Shown here: one piece after another, positions 50,611 through 58,861 of the stretch
Layout: each line of letters opens with the position of its first letter
Numbering within the stretch: position 1 is the stretch's first letter
Assembly: GCF_023195895.1 (NCBI RefSeq)
Contig: NZ_JALPRK010000018.1
Span: 44,088-108,087 of the forward strand
Direction of reading: 5' to 3'
DNA from: Paenibacillus mellifer
Lineage (GTDB): Bacteria > Bacillota > Bacilli > Paenibacillales > Paenibacillaceae
Length of the DNA stretch: 64,000 bases
Translations under genes and position numbers: made by a program
The notes under the pieces: model-generated
What the model was told of the DNA's origin: nothing
Database searches by the model: none
Seen by the model: only the letters and a program-made list of their open reading frames with translations

Positions 50611-52602
50611 TCAATCCTCCCCAGGCCTTTTGATGATCTCCAGCCCTTCCACATGGCGTTTGCTCATCAGCTTGCGCTTTTTCCGATTTTCCTTGGAATC
50701 AAATACGATATCGAGATCGTAGTCCTCCGGGTAAAGTGACTCGCTCTTGAGATATGGCTTCAACCGTTTATGGTTGATTTTGATCTTCTGTTTCTGAACC
50801 TGCACCCATGCCATTCCCCGAAAATCCGGAGGTACAACAACGATGCCGATTTTGCCAATGGACGTCACCAGGACGGCGTCGCCAACCTCAAACTTATGGG
50901 GCGGTTGGATCGCCACTTCAGCGGCTTCTCCGGAGGAGGCCCCGTCCGCTTCCTTTTGTCCGCCGTCTGCCTCTCGGCGATTCCGAGGCATGGACACTTG
51001 TGGAGCCGCGGCTTGCTTCGACGGTACAATAATATCATCCCACCGGATGCCGCCGCTTCCAGAACCCTCAGCGGATTGCTGTCGGCCGACGATATGCTGC
51101 GAGCGTTCGATGATCCCGCCGGACATCCCTAGCTTACGGGCGATTTCGATCGCGTAGCTGCGGCCGGATTGCCCGATGGTCAATCGGTATAATGGGCGCA
51201 GCGTCTCGGCGTCGAATTCCATCCGCGCGTTCTCGAAGCCTTCCGCACGTGAGGCAAACGTTTTGAGTTCGTTAAAATGTGTCGTAACCATCACCGTCGA
51301 ACCCTTGCGTGCGAACTCCTCCAGAACCGCGATCGATAATGCGATCCCTTCACCCGGGTCGGTACCTGCGGCCAACTCGTCGATCAGCACCAAGGTAGAA
51401 GGCCCCGCTTCCTGCAGAATTTGTACCAAAGCCCCGATCTGAGCGGAGAAGGTGCTGAGCGACTGCTCCAGGTTCTGTCCGTCCCCGATGACCGCGCGGA
51501 TGCCTTGGTATACCGCAAACCGGCTGTTCGGCGAAACCGGCACCAGCAGCCCCGATTGCACCATCAAGGACAGCAGACCCACCGTCTTTAGGACAACCGT
51601 TTTTCCGCCGGTGTTAGGGCCGGTGATGATCAGCGTCCGATAATCGGTACCTATCGCGACATCCAGCGGGACCATCGTTTGCAGCAGCTTTGGATGCTTA
51701 GCCCCGCGAATCACCGTTTCGCCGGTCTCGCTGAGCTGTACCGGAGCCCCCTCGATCGCTGCAGCATATTTCGCTTTGGCAAATATAAAGTCGTAAGTCC
51801 CGGTGATCTCGATGTTCCTAACCAGATCCGTTGCTTCTCGTTCGACTAAACCGGCGAGGTAACCTAAGATTTTGGCCTCCTCCCGAGCTTCCTCTCCTTG
51901 TAGCAACTCCAGCTCGCCCTGCAGCGCAGCGACCTCCTGCGGTTCGATGAACACCGTCTGCCCGCTGGTCGACTGGTCCAGCATACGCCCGTTGACTTGC
52001 TTGTAATAATCCTTTTTGACCGGAATCACATATCTGCCGCCGCGCACGCTCACGATGTTCTCCTGTAAAATCGAAGCATGGCGAGCCATAACGGACTGAA
52101 TGCGCTTCTGAATCCGCTCTTTGACGACGGCGATTTTTTTGCGTGTCTTCTCCAGCTCTCGGCTCGCTTCATCCGTGATTACCCCGAACCGGATACACCG
52201 AAGAATTTCCTGCTGCAGTGAGGGCAAATCTTGCAGGTCGGTCGCATAAATGCCGATCCGCCAGGCCAATTCACCTTTAGAGGCCATATATTTCTTCAAC
52301 TGCCCGCAGCTGTGCAGGAAGGTCTGCACCGCCATCAGATCCTGTTCGGTGAACAAATAACCCGTGCCAAGCAAAGAGACGACCAGCTCGATCCCTTCCA
52401 GCGAGGGCAGCGGTACGCTGGCCCCTTTCCCATACAGGGCGAGCGCTTCTGCGGTTTCTGCAATCGCCCGCTCGATCGCCCGTTTTCCCACCATCGGCGT
52501 AAGCTCCTCGATTCGATGCCGACCGGCATACGATACCGCGTATCCCAACAAATCCTGCTTAATGCTCTCATATTCCAACGTACTACACGAAAATGTATTC
52601 AA
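50611..52602 (-). CDS. MutS2-like ATPase lacking the Smr nuclease domain
   Basis: The 663-residue protein has a MutS2 layout: a lever/clamp coiled-coil region (about 1-300, with SVRGGRYVIPVKKDYYKQVNGRMLDQSTSGQTVFIEP) and an ABC-type ATPase. The ATPase has Walker A GPNTGGKT, Walker B LVLIDELAAGTDPGEG and the His switch VTTHFNELK. A KOW-like segment follows (about 575-625), but the C-terminal Smr endonuclease domain of MutS2 (about 785 residues) is absent. MutS2 of B. subtilis senses collided ribosomes and splits them. The TTG start at 52602 has AAGGAGGT six bases upstream. The gene lies behind an attenuator-like leader. Confidence 0.9.
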   Translation of the reverse strand: MNTFSCSTLEYESIKQDLLGYAVSYAGRHRIEELTPMVGKRAIERAIAETAEALALYGKGASVPLPSLEGIELVVSLLGTGYLFTEQDLMAVQTFLHSCGQLKKYMASKGELAWRIGIYATDLQDLPSLQQEILRCIRFGVITDEASRELEKTRKKIAVVKERIQKRIQSVMARHASILQENIVSVRGGRYVIPVKKDYYKQVNGRMLDQSTSGQTVFIEPQEVAALQGELELLQGEEAREEAKILGYLAGLVEREATDLVRNIEITGTYDFIFAKAKYAAAIEGAPVQLSETGETVIRGAKHPKLLQTMVPLDVAIGTDYRTLIITGPNTGGKTVVLKTVGLLSLMVQSGLLVPVSPNSRFAVYQGIRAVIGDGQNLEQSLSTFSAQIGALVQILQEAGPSTLVLIDELAAGTDPGEGIALSIAVLEEFARKGSTVMVTTHFNELKTFASRAEGFENARMEFDAETLRPLYRLTIGQSGRSYAIEIARKLGMSGGIIERSQHIVGRQQSAEGSGSGGIRWDDIIVPSKQAAAPQVSMPRNRREADGGQKEADGASSGEAAEVAIQPPHKFEVGDAVLVTSIGKIGIVVVPPDFRGMAWVQVQKQKIKINHKRLKPYLKSESLYPEDYDLDIVFDSKENRKKRKLMSKRHVEGLEIIKRPGED

Positions 52603-52652
52603 GGTAGAACCTCCTTCAATGGGTTGTCATTCCTTCTTTCTGAAATGAAAAA

Positions 52653-52686
52653 AGGCAAAGGACGGCACGTATGCCATCCTTTGCCT
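52653..52686 (-). terminator. second leader terminator (T2) of the MutS2-like gene
   Basis: AGGCAAAGGA-T-GGCA pairs with TGCC-G-TCCTTTGCCT around the tetraloop TACG, followed by a T6 run on the minus strand. It ends about 30 bases before the AAGGAGGT of the gene. Confidence 0.9.
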
Positions 52687-52722
52687 AGACCTCTCCCGCT
52701 GTTGCCGATCAGATCATCAAAA

Positions 52723-52748
52723 AAGCCGTGCTGAAAACAGCACGGCTT
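52723..52748 (-). terminator. first leader terminator (T1) of the MutS2-like gene
   Basis: AAGCCGTGCTG pairs perfectly with CAGCACGGCTT around a TTTT loop, followed by a T6 run on the minus strand. There is no gene upstream on this strand that would need it. Confidence 0.9.
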
Positions 52749-52802
52749 CATCATAATCATGATGACGGCAGCTAGGGAGAAGCTGCAAGATGTCCCGCGT
52801 GT

Positions 52803-52921
52803 GTTCTTAACTCATTCATAGACCGAAACAAGCGTACAAGAAAATACGGGCGCGCTTGGATTTCAAGCGGCACGTTCTGTACTCTGTGTAACCGTCTCTA
52901 TGAAGTTAACTAGTTAAGAAC
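52803..52921 (-). ncRNA. structured leader: long-range complementary segments around the leader ORF
   Basis: On the minus strand GTTCTTAACT (52921-52912), inside the leader ORF, is exactly complementary to AGTTAAGAAC (52812-52803). The stop codon region is itself palindromic (TTAACTAGTTAA). A translating or stalled ribosome would thus change the fold ahead of terminators T1 and T2. Confidence 0.5.
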
Positions 52922-52933
52922 CTTCACCGACAT
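52910..52933 (-). CDS. putative seven-codon leader peptide (MSVKVLN)
   Basis: An ATG at 52933 with GAGGAGAG about ten bases upstream opens a frame of seven codons, MSVKVLN, ending in TAG. Nothing longer fits on this strand. Its position ahead of a long complementary segment and two terminators matches leader peptides that control attenuation, for example ahead of erm or ABC-F genes. It is an inference from layout only. Confidence 0.45.
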   Translation of the reverse strand: MSVKVLN

Positions 52934-52957
52934 CAATATCTCTCCTCTATAGAGGTT

Positions 52958-53125
52958 ATTCAAAAAGTCATCTTTCGATCACGAAGCAAGACAAGAAGTT
53001 ATCTCGACATCGAATCTTGAATTCACCCGGGCCTTCCGTTGCTCTCGTAGCTTCCAGCTACGCTCCGCTACTCAGTCCCTAGCTTCATTCAACCTTCTCG
53101 GTGCTCTAAACCTGACTTTTTGAAT
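52958..53125. repeat. MITE-like element with 13-bp terminal inverted repeats
   Basis: ATTCAAAAAGTCA (52958-52970) and TGACTTTTTGAAT (53113-53125) are perfect inverted repeats bounding 168 bp with no coding frame. The word GGTTATTCAAAAAG at the left end recurs at 53138-53151. The interior includes an inner stem GTAGCTTCCAGCTAC. Confidence 0.6.
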
Positions 53126-53163
53126 TTTCATTAAACAGGTTATTCAAAAAGAAGGAATACCTT

Positions 53164-53193
53164 TAATTTACCAAAAAGGGGCGTTATTCGTCA
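53164..53193 (-). promoter_or_regulatory. possible promoter of the MutS2 leader transcript
   Basis: On the minus strand TTGACG is followed after 18 bp by TAAATT. Both elements are close to the sigma-A consensus. It would start a leader of about 550 bases. Confidence 0.4.
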
Positions 53194-53367
53194 AGAATCT
53201 GAGTTTATACGCAGTTCATCCGTTTTTGAGTGGAATATCTTGCTAATTGAGTGAATTGATTAATTTTATTCTTACGATCATTTCATGTATTATATATGGG
53301 GCGTTAAAATTGTTAACTAAGCATTAATTTCAACTAAAGGAGCTTTTGCGGAAAGGAAGGAAACGAA

Positions 53368-55248
53368 GTGTTACAATTCAATCGCATCCGGCTCGCCAAT
53401 ATCAAGCCGTTTGTCTTTTTCTCCGTCATTATGATCATGAAGATTTATCTCGTCTGGACATCCATTTTTGATGGAGTACCCGCTTGGGGGCCATTGCTGA
53501 AGGAAATCCCGTTTATCTGGGTTTTGTTCTGTCTGATTGAGTGGTTCTCCTCCAAACGTAAGATCGGCCTTTATCTAACTGTAAACTTGATTGTTACTGC
53601 CATTTTCTTCGCAGCCGTTATGTATCATAAATATTATGGGGTTATCGTCAATTATACTGCCCTGCAGCAAGTGAATCAGGTAACCGCCGTGAAGAACAGT
53701 GTGTTCTCCCTGCTGGCTCCCTATTATCTGCTGATCTTCTTGGACATCGTGGTGATCGGCTTCTGGCTGTTCCGGAAGAAACGCGCTGAGAAGCTTAAAG
53801 CTTTCTTTAATCTGAAGAAAGCCAGCACAGGCGTCATTGCCGGCATTTTCGCTTTCTCGCTACTGCTGTGTATCTTCAACGTATGGCCAAACCGGGCCAG
53901 CATGAATGAAATTAAGCAAGCCGAGCAAATGGGCATCCTGAACTATGAAACGTTCACGATTTTCTCCAGCAGCAAGAAAGAAGAGTTAGTCGATAAAAAC
54001 CAGATCTCTCAGGCGAAAATCGACAACTTGAAGGGGATTACCACCCCGGCCGAACCGAAGTATTTCGGTACCGCCAAAGGCAAGAACCTGATCATTATCC
54101 AGATGGAATCGTTCCAGAACTTCCTAATCGACCTGAAGATTGACGGTCAGGAAGTGACGCCGAACATGAACAAGCTGGTGAAGGAAAACACCTACTTCAA
54201 GCATTTCTATCAAATGGTGGGTCAAGGCAATACGTCCGACGCTGAGTTTGTCGTTAATACCTCGTTCTACATTCCATATAATGAGGCGGCGACGCAAAAC
54301 TACCCGGACAAGGAATTGCCGAGCTTGCCGAAGCTCATGCGGGATCAAGGTTATGATACCGCGACGTTCCATACCAATGTCGTTGATTTCTGGAACCGCG
54401 GCGAGTTGTACAAAGCGATTGGCTTTAACCGTTATTACGACCAGAAATGGTTTGGTACCGAGGACACTGTCTTCTTTGGACCTTCGGATGAAGTGCTCTA
54501 TAAGAAAACAGCCGACGAACTGGATCGCATGCAGCAAGCCGGACAGCCTTTCTATACCCAAGTCATCTCTATGACGGCGCACCATCCATTTACGACGCCG
54601 CATGAGAAGGATAAAATCCAACTTCCGGAGCGTTATCAGGACAATATGGTCGGCGATTATCTGCGGGCGCAAAGTTATGCGGACTATGCGTTGGGTCAGT
54701 TCATTCAAGATCTGAAGCAAAAAGGCATTTGGGATAACAGTGTCGTTGTGATTTACGGCGATCATCTCGGCTTGCCGATGTATTCGCTGGACAAACATGG
54801 GCTTGAACTGATGAAAGAGATTTACGGCCGGGATTACAGCTATATCGATATGATGAACATTCCAATGCTTATTCATGCCCCGGGCGTGGATACGCCTGCG
54901 GTAATGAACAATGTCGGCGGCCAGGTTGATATTCTGCCAACGGTAGCCAACCTGTTCGGCATAAAGCTGGATAACCACATCCACTTCGGTGAGGATATTT
55001 TGAATCAAACGACTTACAACTTGTTACCTCAACGTTACTATCTCCCGTCCGGCTCGTTTCTGAACGACCAGGCATTATTTATCCCAGGGGTTTGGTACAA
55101 TGACGGTACGAAATACCCGCTGGCGAAGGACGGCGTGGATCAAGCACTGACGACGGAAAGCGAATATAACCGAGCCCTTGAACTGCTACGCCTCAGCGAC
55201 AGCTACGTCCAACAACTGCCTGACCGGGTGAAGGAAACTAAAGAATGA
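53368..55248 (+). CDS. ltaS: lipoteichoic acid synthase family protein
   Basis: LtaS polymerises glycerol phosphate from phosphatidylglycerol outside the membrane. The 626-residue product has five N-terminal transmembrane helices (about residues 12-172) and an extracellular sulfatase-like domain. It has the Mn-site Glu247 in IIIQMESFQNFL, the catalytic Thr289 in GQGNTSDAEF, and the later HHPF and VIYGDHLGLP motifs. The GTG start has GGAAGG seven bases upstream. A strong terminator follows. Paenibacilli often carry several LtaS paralogues, so the exact role may differ. Confidence 0.93.
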   Translation: MLQFNRIRLANIKPFVFFSVIMIMKIYLVWTSIFDGVPAWGPLLKEIPFIWVLFCLIEWFSSKRKIGLYLTVNLIVTAIFFAAVMYHKYYGVIVNYTALQQVNQVTAVKNSVFSLLAPYYLLIFLDIVVIGFWLFRKKRAEKLKAFFNLKKASTGVIAGIFAFSLLLCIFNVWPNRASMNEIKQAEQMGILNYETFTIFSSSKKEELVDKNQISQAKIDNLKGITTPAEPKYFGTAKGKNLIIIQMESFQNFLIDLKIDGQEVTPNMNKLVKENTYFKHFYQMVGQGNTSDAEFVVNTSFYIPYNEAATQNYPDKELPSLPKLMRDQGYDTATFHTNVVDFWNRGELYKAIGFNRYYDQKWFGTEDTVFFGPSDEVLYKKTADELDRMQQAGQPFYTQVISMTAHHPFTTPHEKDKIQLPERYQDNMVGDYLRAQSYADYALGQFIQDLKQKGIWDNSVVVIYGDHLGLPMYSLDKHGLELMKEIYGRDYSYIDMMNIPMLIHAPGVDTPAVMNNVGGQVDILPTVANLFGIKLDNHIHFGEDILNQTTYNLLPQRYYLPSGSFLNDQALFIPGVWYNDGTKYPLAKDGVDQALTTESEYNRALELLRLSDSYVQQLPDRVKETKE

Positions 55249-55265
55249 CACGATAATATTAAATC

Positions 55266-55310
55266 AAAGAGCCGCAGGAGTCCTTAATCGGACCGTCCTG
55301 CGGCTCTTTT
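55266..55310. terminator. bidirectional intrinsic terminator between ltaS and the MATE gene
   Basis: AAAGAGCCGCAGGA (55266-55279) and TCCTGCGGCTCTTT (55296-55309) are perfectly complementary with flanking A and T tracts. Confidence 0.93.
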
Positions 55311-55320
55311 TGTCTATTCC

Positions 55321-56757
55321 TTACAACGCCGGAGTGGCTACTCCGTCCATCGCCGTTTTCCCTTGCGCTTGCCCGTGGCTTTCTTGGTTGAATCCACGTT
55401 CCTGAAGCAGCTCTTGTTCTTTCATACGTAGATGCTTACGCCCTCTCCAACGGAAGAACGAGAAGACGCCGCGGATATACTCATCACTGATCATGCAAGC
55501 GTAAATTGCAATAATGCCCCATCCAAGCGAAACGCCAAATAGATAGGAGCAGCCGGTTGCCACCACCGACATGAAGATTAAGGAAATGATCATCGTATAC
55601 CGCGTATCCCCTACTGCATTCAACGAGTTGCCCAGAGCCATGTTAATCATTTTGCCCGGCTGCAGCAGCAGATTTAGCCAAAGCAGCGCAGCGCAGAGGG
55701 TTAGGATCTCGGCATCCTGCGTAAACAGTCCCAGCAGCTTTGGACCAAACAACACGAGAATAAAGGCGTTAACGATAACCAGCGGTAATCCGAAGGTCAG
55801 CACTCGGTAGACCGCGCGATACGCTTCCTTCGTCTTACCCGCCCCGTACAGGTGAGCGATTTGGATCTGCGCCGCCATCGCCAGCGAGAAGCCAAGCATG
55901 AAGCAAAACGACTCCAGCGTATTCATGTACGTCCTGGCTGCCAGCTCAGTGGCGCCAAGCACGGCAAGGAACGAGAAGATCGCCAGCTGCGAGAAGACCC
56001 AGCTTGCCGAATTGACGCCAAGCGGCCAGCCGATCACAAGCACTTCCTTGAACAGCTTACGATCAAACACCGGAATGTCCTTTATCCCGATCCGCCGCTG
56101 GAACGTGCCGAGGAAAATAAAGAGCAGGACAACCGTAGCGATCAAGCGACTAACCACCGTTGAAATGGCTACTCCGGTCAAACCCCACTGGGGAAATCCG
56201 AAGGCTCCGAAGATAAAGCAATAGTTCATCATTATATGAATGACGTTCATGCCGATCGCCGTAAACATTGGCCCTTTCGTATTCCCGGTGTTGCGGATCG
56301 CTGTCCCCAGCATGGAGATCATCGCGGTCAATATCATCCCGCCGCCCACGATCGAAATATAGACTTTAGCTAGCGGCAGCAGTTCGTCCGGCAACTGCAG
56401 CATTGTGGCGATCGGGCCCGGTACGGCGATCAGCAGAATGCTGAGGAAAATCCCGATTGCAGCCGTTACTTTAAAAGCGATAATCGCCACGGTCCGAGCG
56501 TCCTCCTCACGGCCTGACCCGATTTTCTGGGCGATGACGATCCCCGCACCGCTCGCTACAGTAGCAAACAGCGTGGTCAACGCATTAAACAGCTGGTTGG
56601 AGAACCCGACGACCGCAACCGCATTGTCGGAAATTCGGCTAACCATCAGCGTGTCGACGGTGCCCAGCAGGATTTGCAGGAACAATTCGATAAATATAGG
56701 CCAAGCGAGCAACCAGAGGGAAAATTTATCCTTCTCGCCGCTCTTCATTTTCTTCAT
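55321..56757 (-). CDS. MATE family efflux transporter
   Basis: The 478-residue protein has twelve predicted helices in two repeats. The first helices read WLLAWPIFIELFLQILLGTVDTLMVSRISDNAVAVVGFSNQL, the MATE start pattern. It would export cationic drugs or metabolites by Na or H antiport. It is divergent from an AraC/cupin regulator, with an inverted repeat between them, so regulation by that protein is likely but not shown. The start has GGAGG about nine bases upstream. Confidence 0.93.
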   Translation of the reverse strand: MKKMKSGEKDKFSLWLLAWPIFIELFLQILLGTVDTLMVSRISDNAVAVVGFSNQLFNALTTLFATVASGAGIVIAQKIGSGREEDARTVAIIAFKVTAAIGIFLSILLIAVPGPIATMLQLPDELLPLAKVYISIVGGGMILTAMISMLGTAIRNTGNTKGPMFTAIGMNVIHIMMNYCFIFGAFGFPQWGLTGVAISTVVSRLIATVVLLFIFLGTFQRRIGIKDIPVFDRKLFKEVLVIGWPLGVNSASWVFSQLAIFSFLAVLGATELAARTYMNTLESFCFMLGFSLAMAAQIQIAHLYGAGKTKEAYRAVYRVLTFGLPLVIVNAFILVLFGPKLLGLFTQDAEILTLCAALLWLNLLLQPGKMINMALGNSLNAVGDTRYTMIISLIFMSVVATGCSYLFGVSLGWGIIAIYACMISDEYIRGVFSFFRWRGRKHLRMKEQELLQERGFNQESHGQAQGKTAMDGVATPAL

Positions 56758-56807
56758 TATTACAACCTCCTGGATATCGGAGAATCCGTTGGACTCCCTG
56801 TCGTCGT

Positions 56808-56837
56808 GTTAACATGAAACACATTATAGATGTTAAC
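56808..56837. promoter_or_regulatory. inverted repeat between MATE and AraC genes (operator candidate)
   Basis: GTTAACAT (56808-56815) and ATGTTAAC (56830-56837) are perfect 8-bp arms separated by 14 bp, about 50 bp upstream of the MATE start and 70 bp upstream of the AraC start. Confidence 0.5.
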
Positions 56838-56905
56838 CTCATCTTGATGTATCATAGAATCAACTGAATCTTTCAATATTCCAACCTAAGAGGAGCTGGT
56901 ATATT

Positions 56906-57811
56906 TTGCCTCCTATAATTGAGTTTACCGCGCCCCCTCTTCCCCATTACATCGTCAGCGGCTCGGCGGTGATCCCGGTGAACGGCAAGCATCCCAGCCG
57001 GCAAAATATCGGCGCCTTCGACCTATTAGTCGTCGAACACGGGCGCTTATTCATCGGAGAGGAAGGCCGTGATTACGAAGTGGCAGCCGGACACGCCCTG
57101 ATTCTCCGCCCGGACTGCTATCACTATGCGCTGGAAGGCTGCCGGGAGGCAACCCTTCACCATTGGCTGCATTTTCAATTGATGGGCGATTGGCGGGTCG
57201 TTGAGGACGAAGAATATCGGCATTGCGGATGCAGTATGACGGATAAGGATATCCCCGGGTCGATTTCCCTGCCTCCGTTCACCGCTACGTCATATACCGT
57301 CCCCTTGCCCCAATATGCGAAGCTAGCCCAGCCGCAAAAAATCATCACCTTGTTAAACGATCTGGTCGACTTGAATCGGAACATCCATTTGGACAGCGTC
57401 CGGCTGCGTCAGCAGGCTCTTTTTCAAGACGTAATTGTGGAGTTATCCGCCTCATCCGCCCATGCCGGACTTCCTCCGCAATCGGCCTGCGCCGAGAAAG
57501 CCGCTTCCTATCTGCGCGAGCATTACGATGAACCTTTTTCCGCGCAAAAGCTTGGAGAGAACATCAATTTCCACCCGGTGTACATCGCGCGCTGCATGCA
57601 GAAGGTGTTCGGCTGTTCGCCTGCCGTTTATCTGCAGCGCCTGCGCATCGAACAGGCCAAACTGCTGCTCCTCCAGACGGACCTGACGATCGAGCGAATT
57701 GCCGAACAGGTCGGCTTTAACCAAGCCGCGTATTTCACGGCCTGCTTCAGTAAAACAGAGGGCATTTCCCCGCGGAAATATCGTCAGCGCTTCATATGGA
57801 ACAAGGATTAA
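56906..57811 (+). CDS. AraC family regulator with cupin sensor domain
   Basis: The 301-residue protein has an N-terminal cupin domain (about 20-110; FIGEEGRDYEVAAGHALILRPDCYHYAL) and two C-terminal helix-turn-helix motifs ending in the AraC signature IAEQVGFNQAAYFTACFSKTEGISPRKYRQRF. This is the usual carbohydrate-sensing architecture. The start is a TTG with AGAGGAG about ten bases upstream. It may control the divergent MATE exporter. Confidence 0.9.
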   Translation: MPPIIEFTAPPLPHYIVSGSAVIPVNGKHPSRQNIGAFDLLVVEHGRLFIGEEGRDYEVAAGHALILRPDCYHYALEGCREATLHHWLHFQLMGDWRVVEDEEYRHCGCSMTDKDIPGSISLPPFTATSYTVPLPQYAKLAQPQKIITLLNDLVDLNRNIHLDSVRLRQQALFQDVIVELSASSAHAGLPPQSACAEKAASYLREHYDEPFSAQKLGENINFHPVYIARCMQKVFGCSPAVYLQRLRIEQAKLLLLQTDLTIERIAEQVGFNQAAYFTACFSKTEGISPRKYRQRFIWNKD

Positions 57812-57918
57812 GCTCTATTCGCAAGATCTCCGGAGGTCATCTTTTTTGATTATCGGTCTAGACTCCTCTATAATTCAAAGAAACCGCTTTGATATTTAAG
57901 CCAACTGGGGGAAATGGA

Positions 57919-58779
57919 TTGACACTTGTGAAAATATTCGCCGACAGCATCTCGGATCTGCCGGAGACCTGGGCCTCCGCCTACGATATCGGCATCGTTC
58001 CGCTTTATGTCATATTCGGCGAGACCGCCTACAAAGATAAACTGGAGATTACCACCGCCGACATATACCGGCGTGTCAGTGAGGACGGAGTCTTGCCTAG
58101 AACGGCAGCGCCCGCCCCGGCCGATTTCATCTCCGCTTTCTCACCTTGGATCGAGCAAGGGCATACGATCGTCTACATCAGCATGTCATCCAAGCTCTCG
58201 TCCTCGTACCAAAACGCATTGATCGCCGCAGCTGAATTTCCCGAGGGACGTGTACACGTCGTAGATTCCCTGAATGTTTCCGGCGGGATTGCCTTACTGG
58301 TCTTGAAAGCCGCCATCGCTGCCAAGCAGGGGTCCAGCCCTTCCGAACTGGTCAGCATGCTGGAGGAAATGCGGGAACGGGTCGAAATTGAAGTGCTGGT
58401 TGACAGTCTCGACTACCTGCATAAAGGGGGCCGTGCTTCCAGCGTTCAGCATATGATCGGAAGCTTACTCAAGATCCGGCCCGTGTTGAAAGTGAAAGAA
58501 GGGTTGGTCATCTCGGCTGATAAGTACCGTGGCAAAACGGAGAAGGCCGTCGAACGAATGCTTTACAACTTCATTGATAACGTCCACAAGGTCGATCGGG
58601 AGCTCATCATCGTTGCGCAGACGCTAGCCGAGAAAGCTGCTGGCTTCATTAGGAATACACTCCTCGAAAAGACGGACGTCAAAGAAGTCTCCATTATTGA
58701 AGGCGGGTGCGCCATCTCCTGTCACTGCGGTCCACGAACGGTTGCCATCATGTACCTTCGTCAGCCGCAGATGCGCTAG
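57919..58779 (+). CDS. DegV family fatty-acid-binding protein
   Basis: DegV/FakB proteins hold a fatty acid for phosphorylation by the FakA kinase. The 286-residue product has the start KIFADSISDLPETW (S-x-S-D-L motif), the loop RTAAPAPADFISAF, YISMSSKLSSSYQNA and the C-terminal HCGPRTVAIMYL with the His of the phosphate site. The TTG at 57919 has GGGGG seven bases upstream and gives a normal length; the frame start at 57889 lacks a site. It is monocistronic with a terminator. Confidence 0.92.
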   Translation: MTLVKIFADSISDLPETWASAYDIGIVPLYVIFGETAYKDKLEITTADIYRRVSEDGVLPRTAAPAPADFISAFSPWIEQGHTIVYISMSSKLSSSYQNALIAAAEFPEGRVHVVDSLNVSGGIALLVLKAAIAAKQGSSPSELVSMLEEMRERVEIEVLVDSLDYLHKGGRASSVQHMIGSLLKIRPVLKVKEGLVISADKYRGKTEKAVERMLYNFIDNVHKVDRELIIVAQTLAEKAAGFIRNTLLEKTDVKEVSIIEGGCAISCHCGPRTVAIMYLRQPQMR

Positions 58780-58803
58780 CCATGGAGAATTTATCATATC
58801 AAA

Positions 58804-58843
58804 AAAGGTCGGGCGAAGGGATAATATCCCTCTGCCCGGCCTT
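58804..58843. terminator. hairpin between the DegV gene and the chemoreceptor gene
   Basis: AAAGGTCGGGCG and TGCCCGGCCTTT pair (one G-T and one G-G position) around AAGGGATAATATCCCTC, itself a stem. It can serve both convergent genes. Confidence 0.8.
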
Positions 58844-58861
58844 TCCTTCCTTATGTAGTGC

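Larger units (their letters stand above)
52603..53367. other. 765-bp region: long leader of the MutS2-like gene plus ltaS upstream region
   Basis: No full-size gene fits. On the minus strand it holds a possible promoter near 53193-53164, a 168-bp inverted-repeat element, a seven-codon leader frame and two terminators in series. On the plus strand the AT-rich part at 53220-53340 probably carries the ltaS promoter. Confidence 0.7.

Noticed and set aside
52690..52960. T-box leader ahead of the MutS2-like gene
   Set aside because: The conserved T-box sequence (GGTGG-ACCGCG type) and a clear Stem I are missing, and the downstream gene is not an amino-acid gene.
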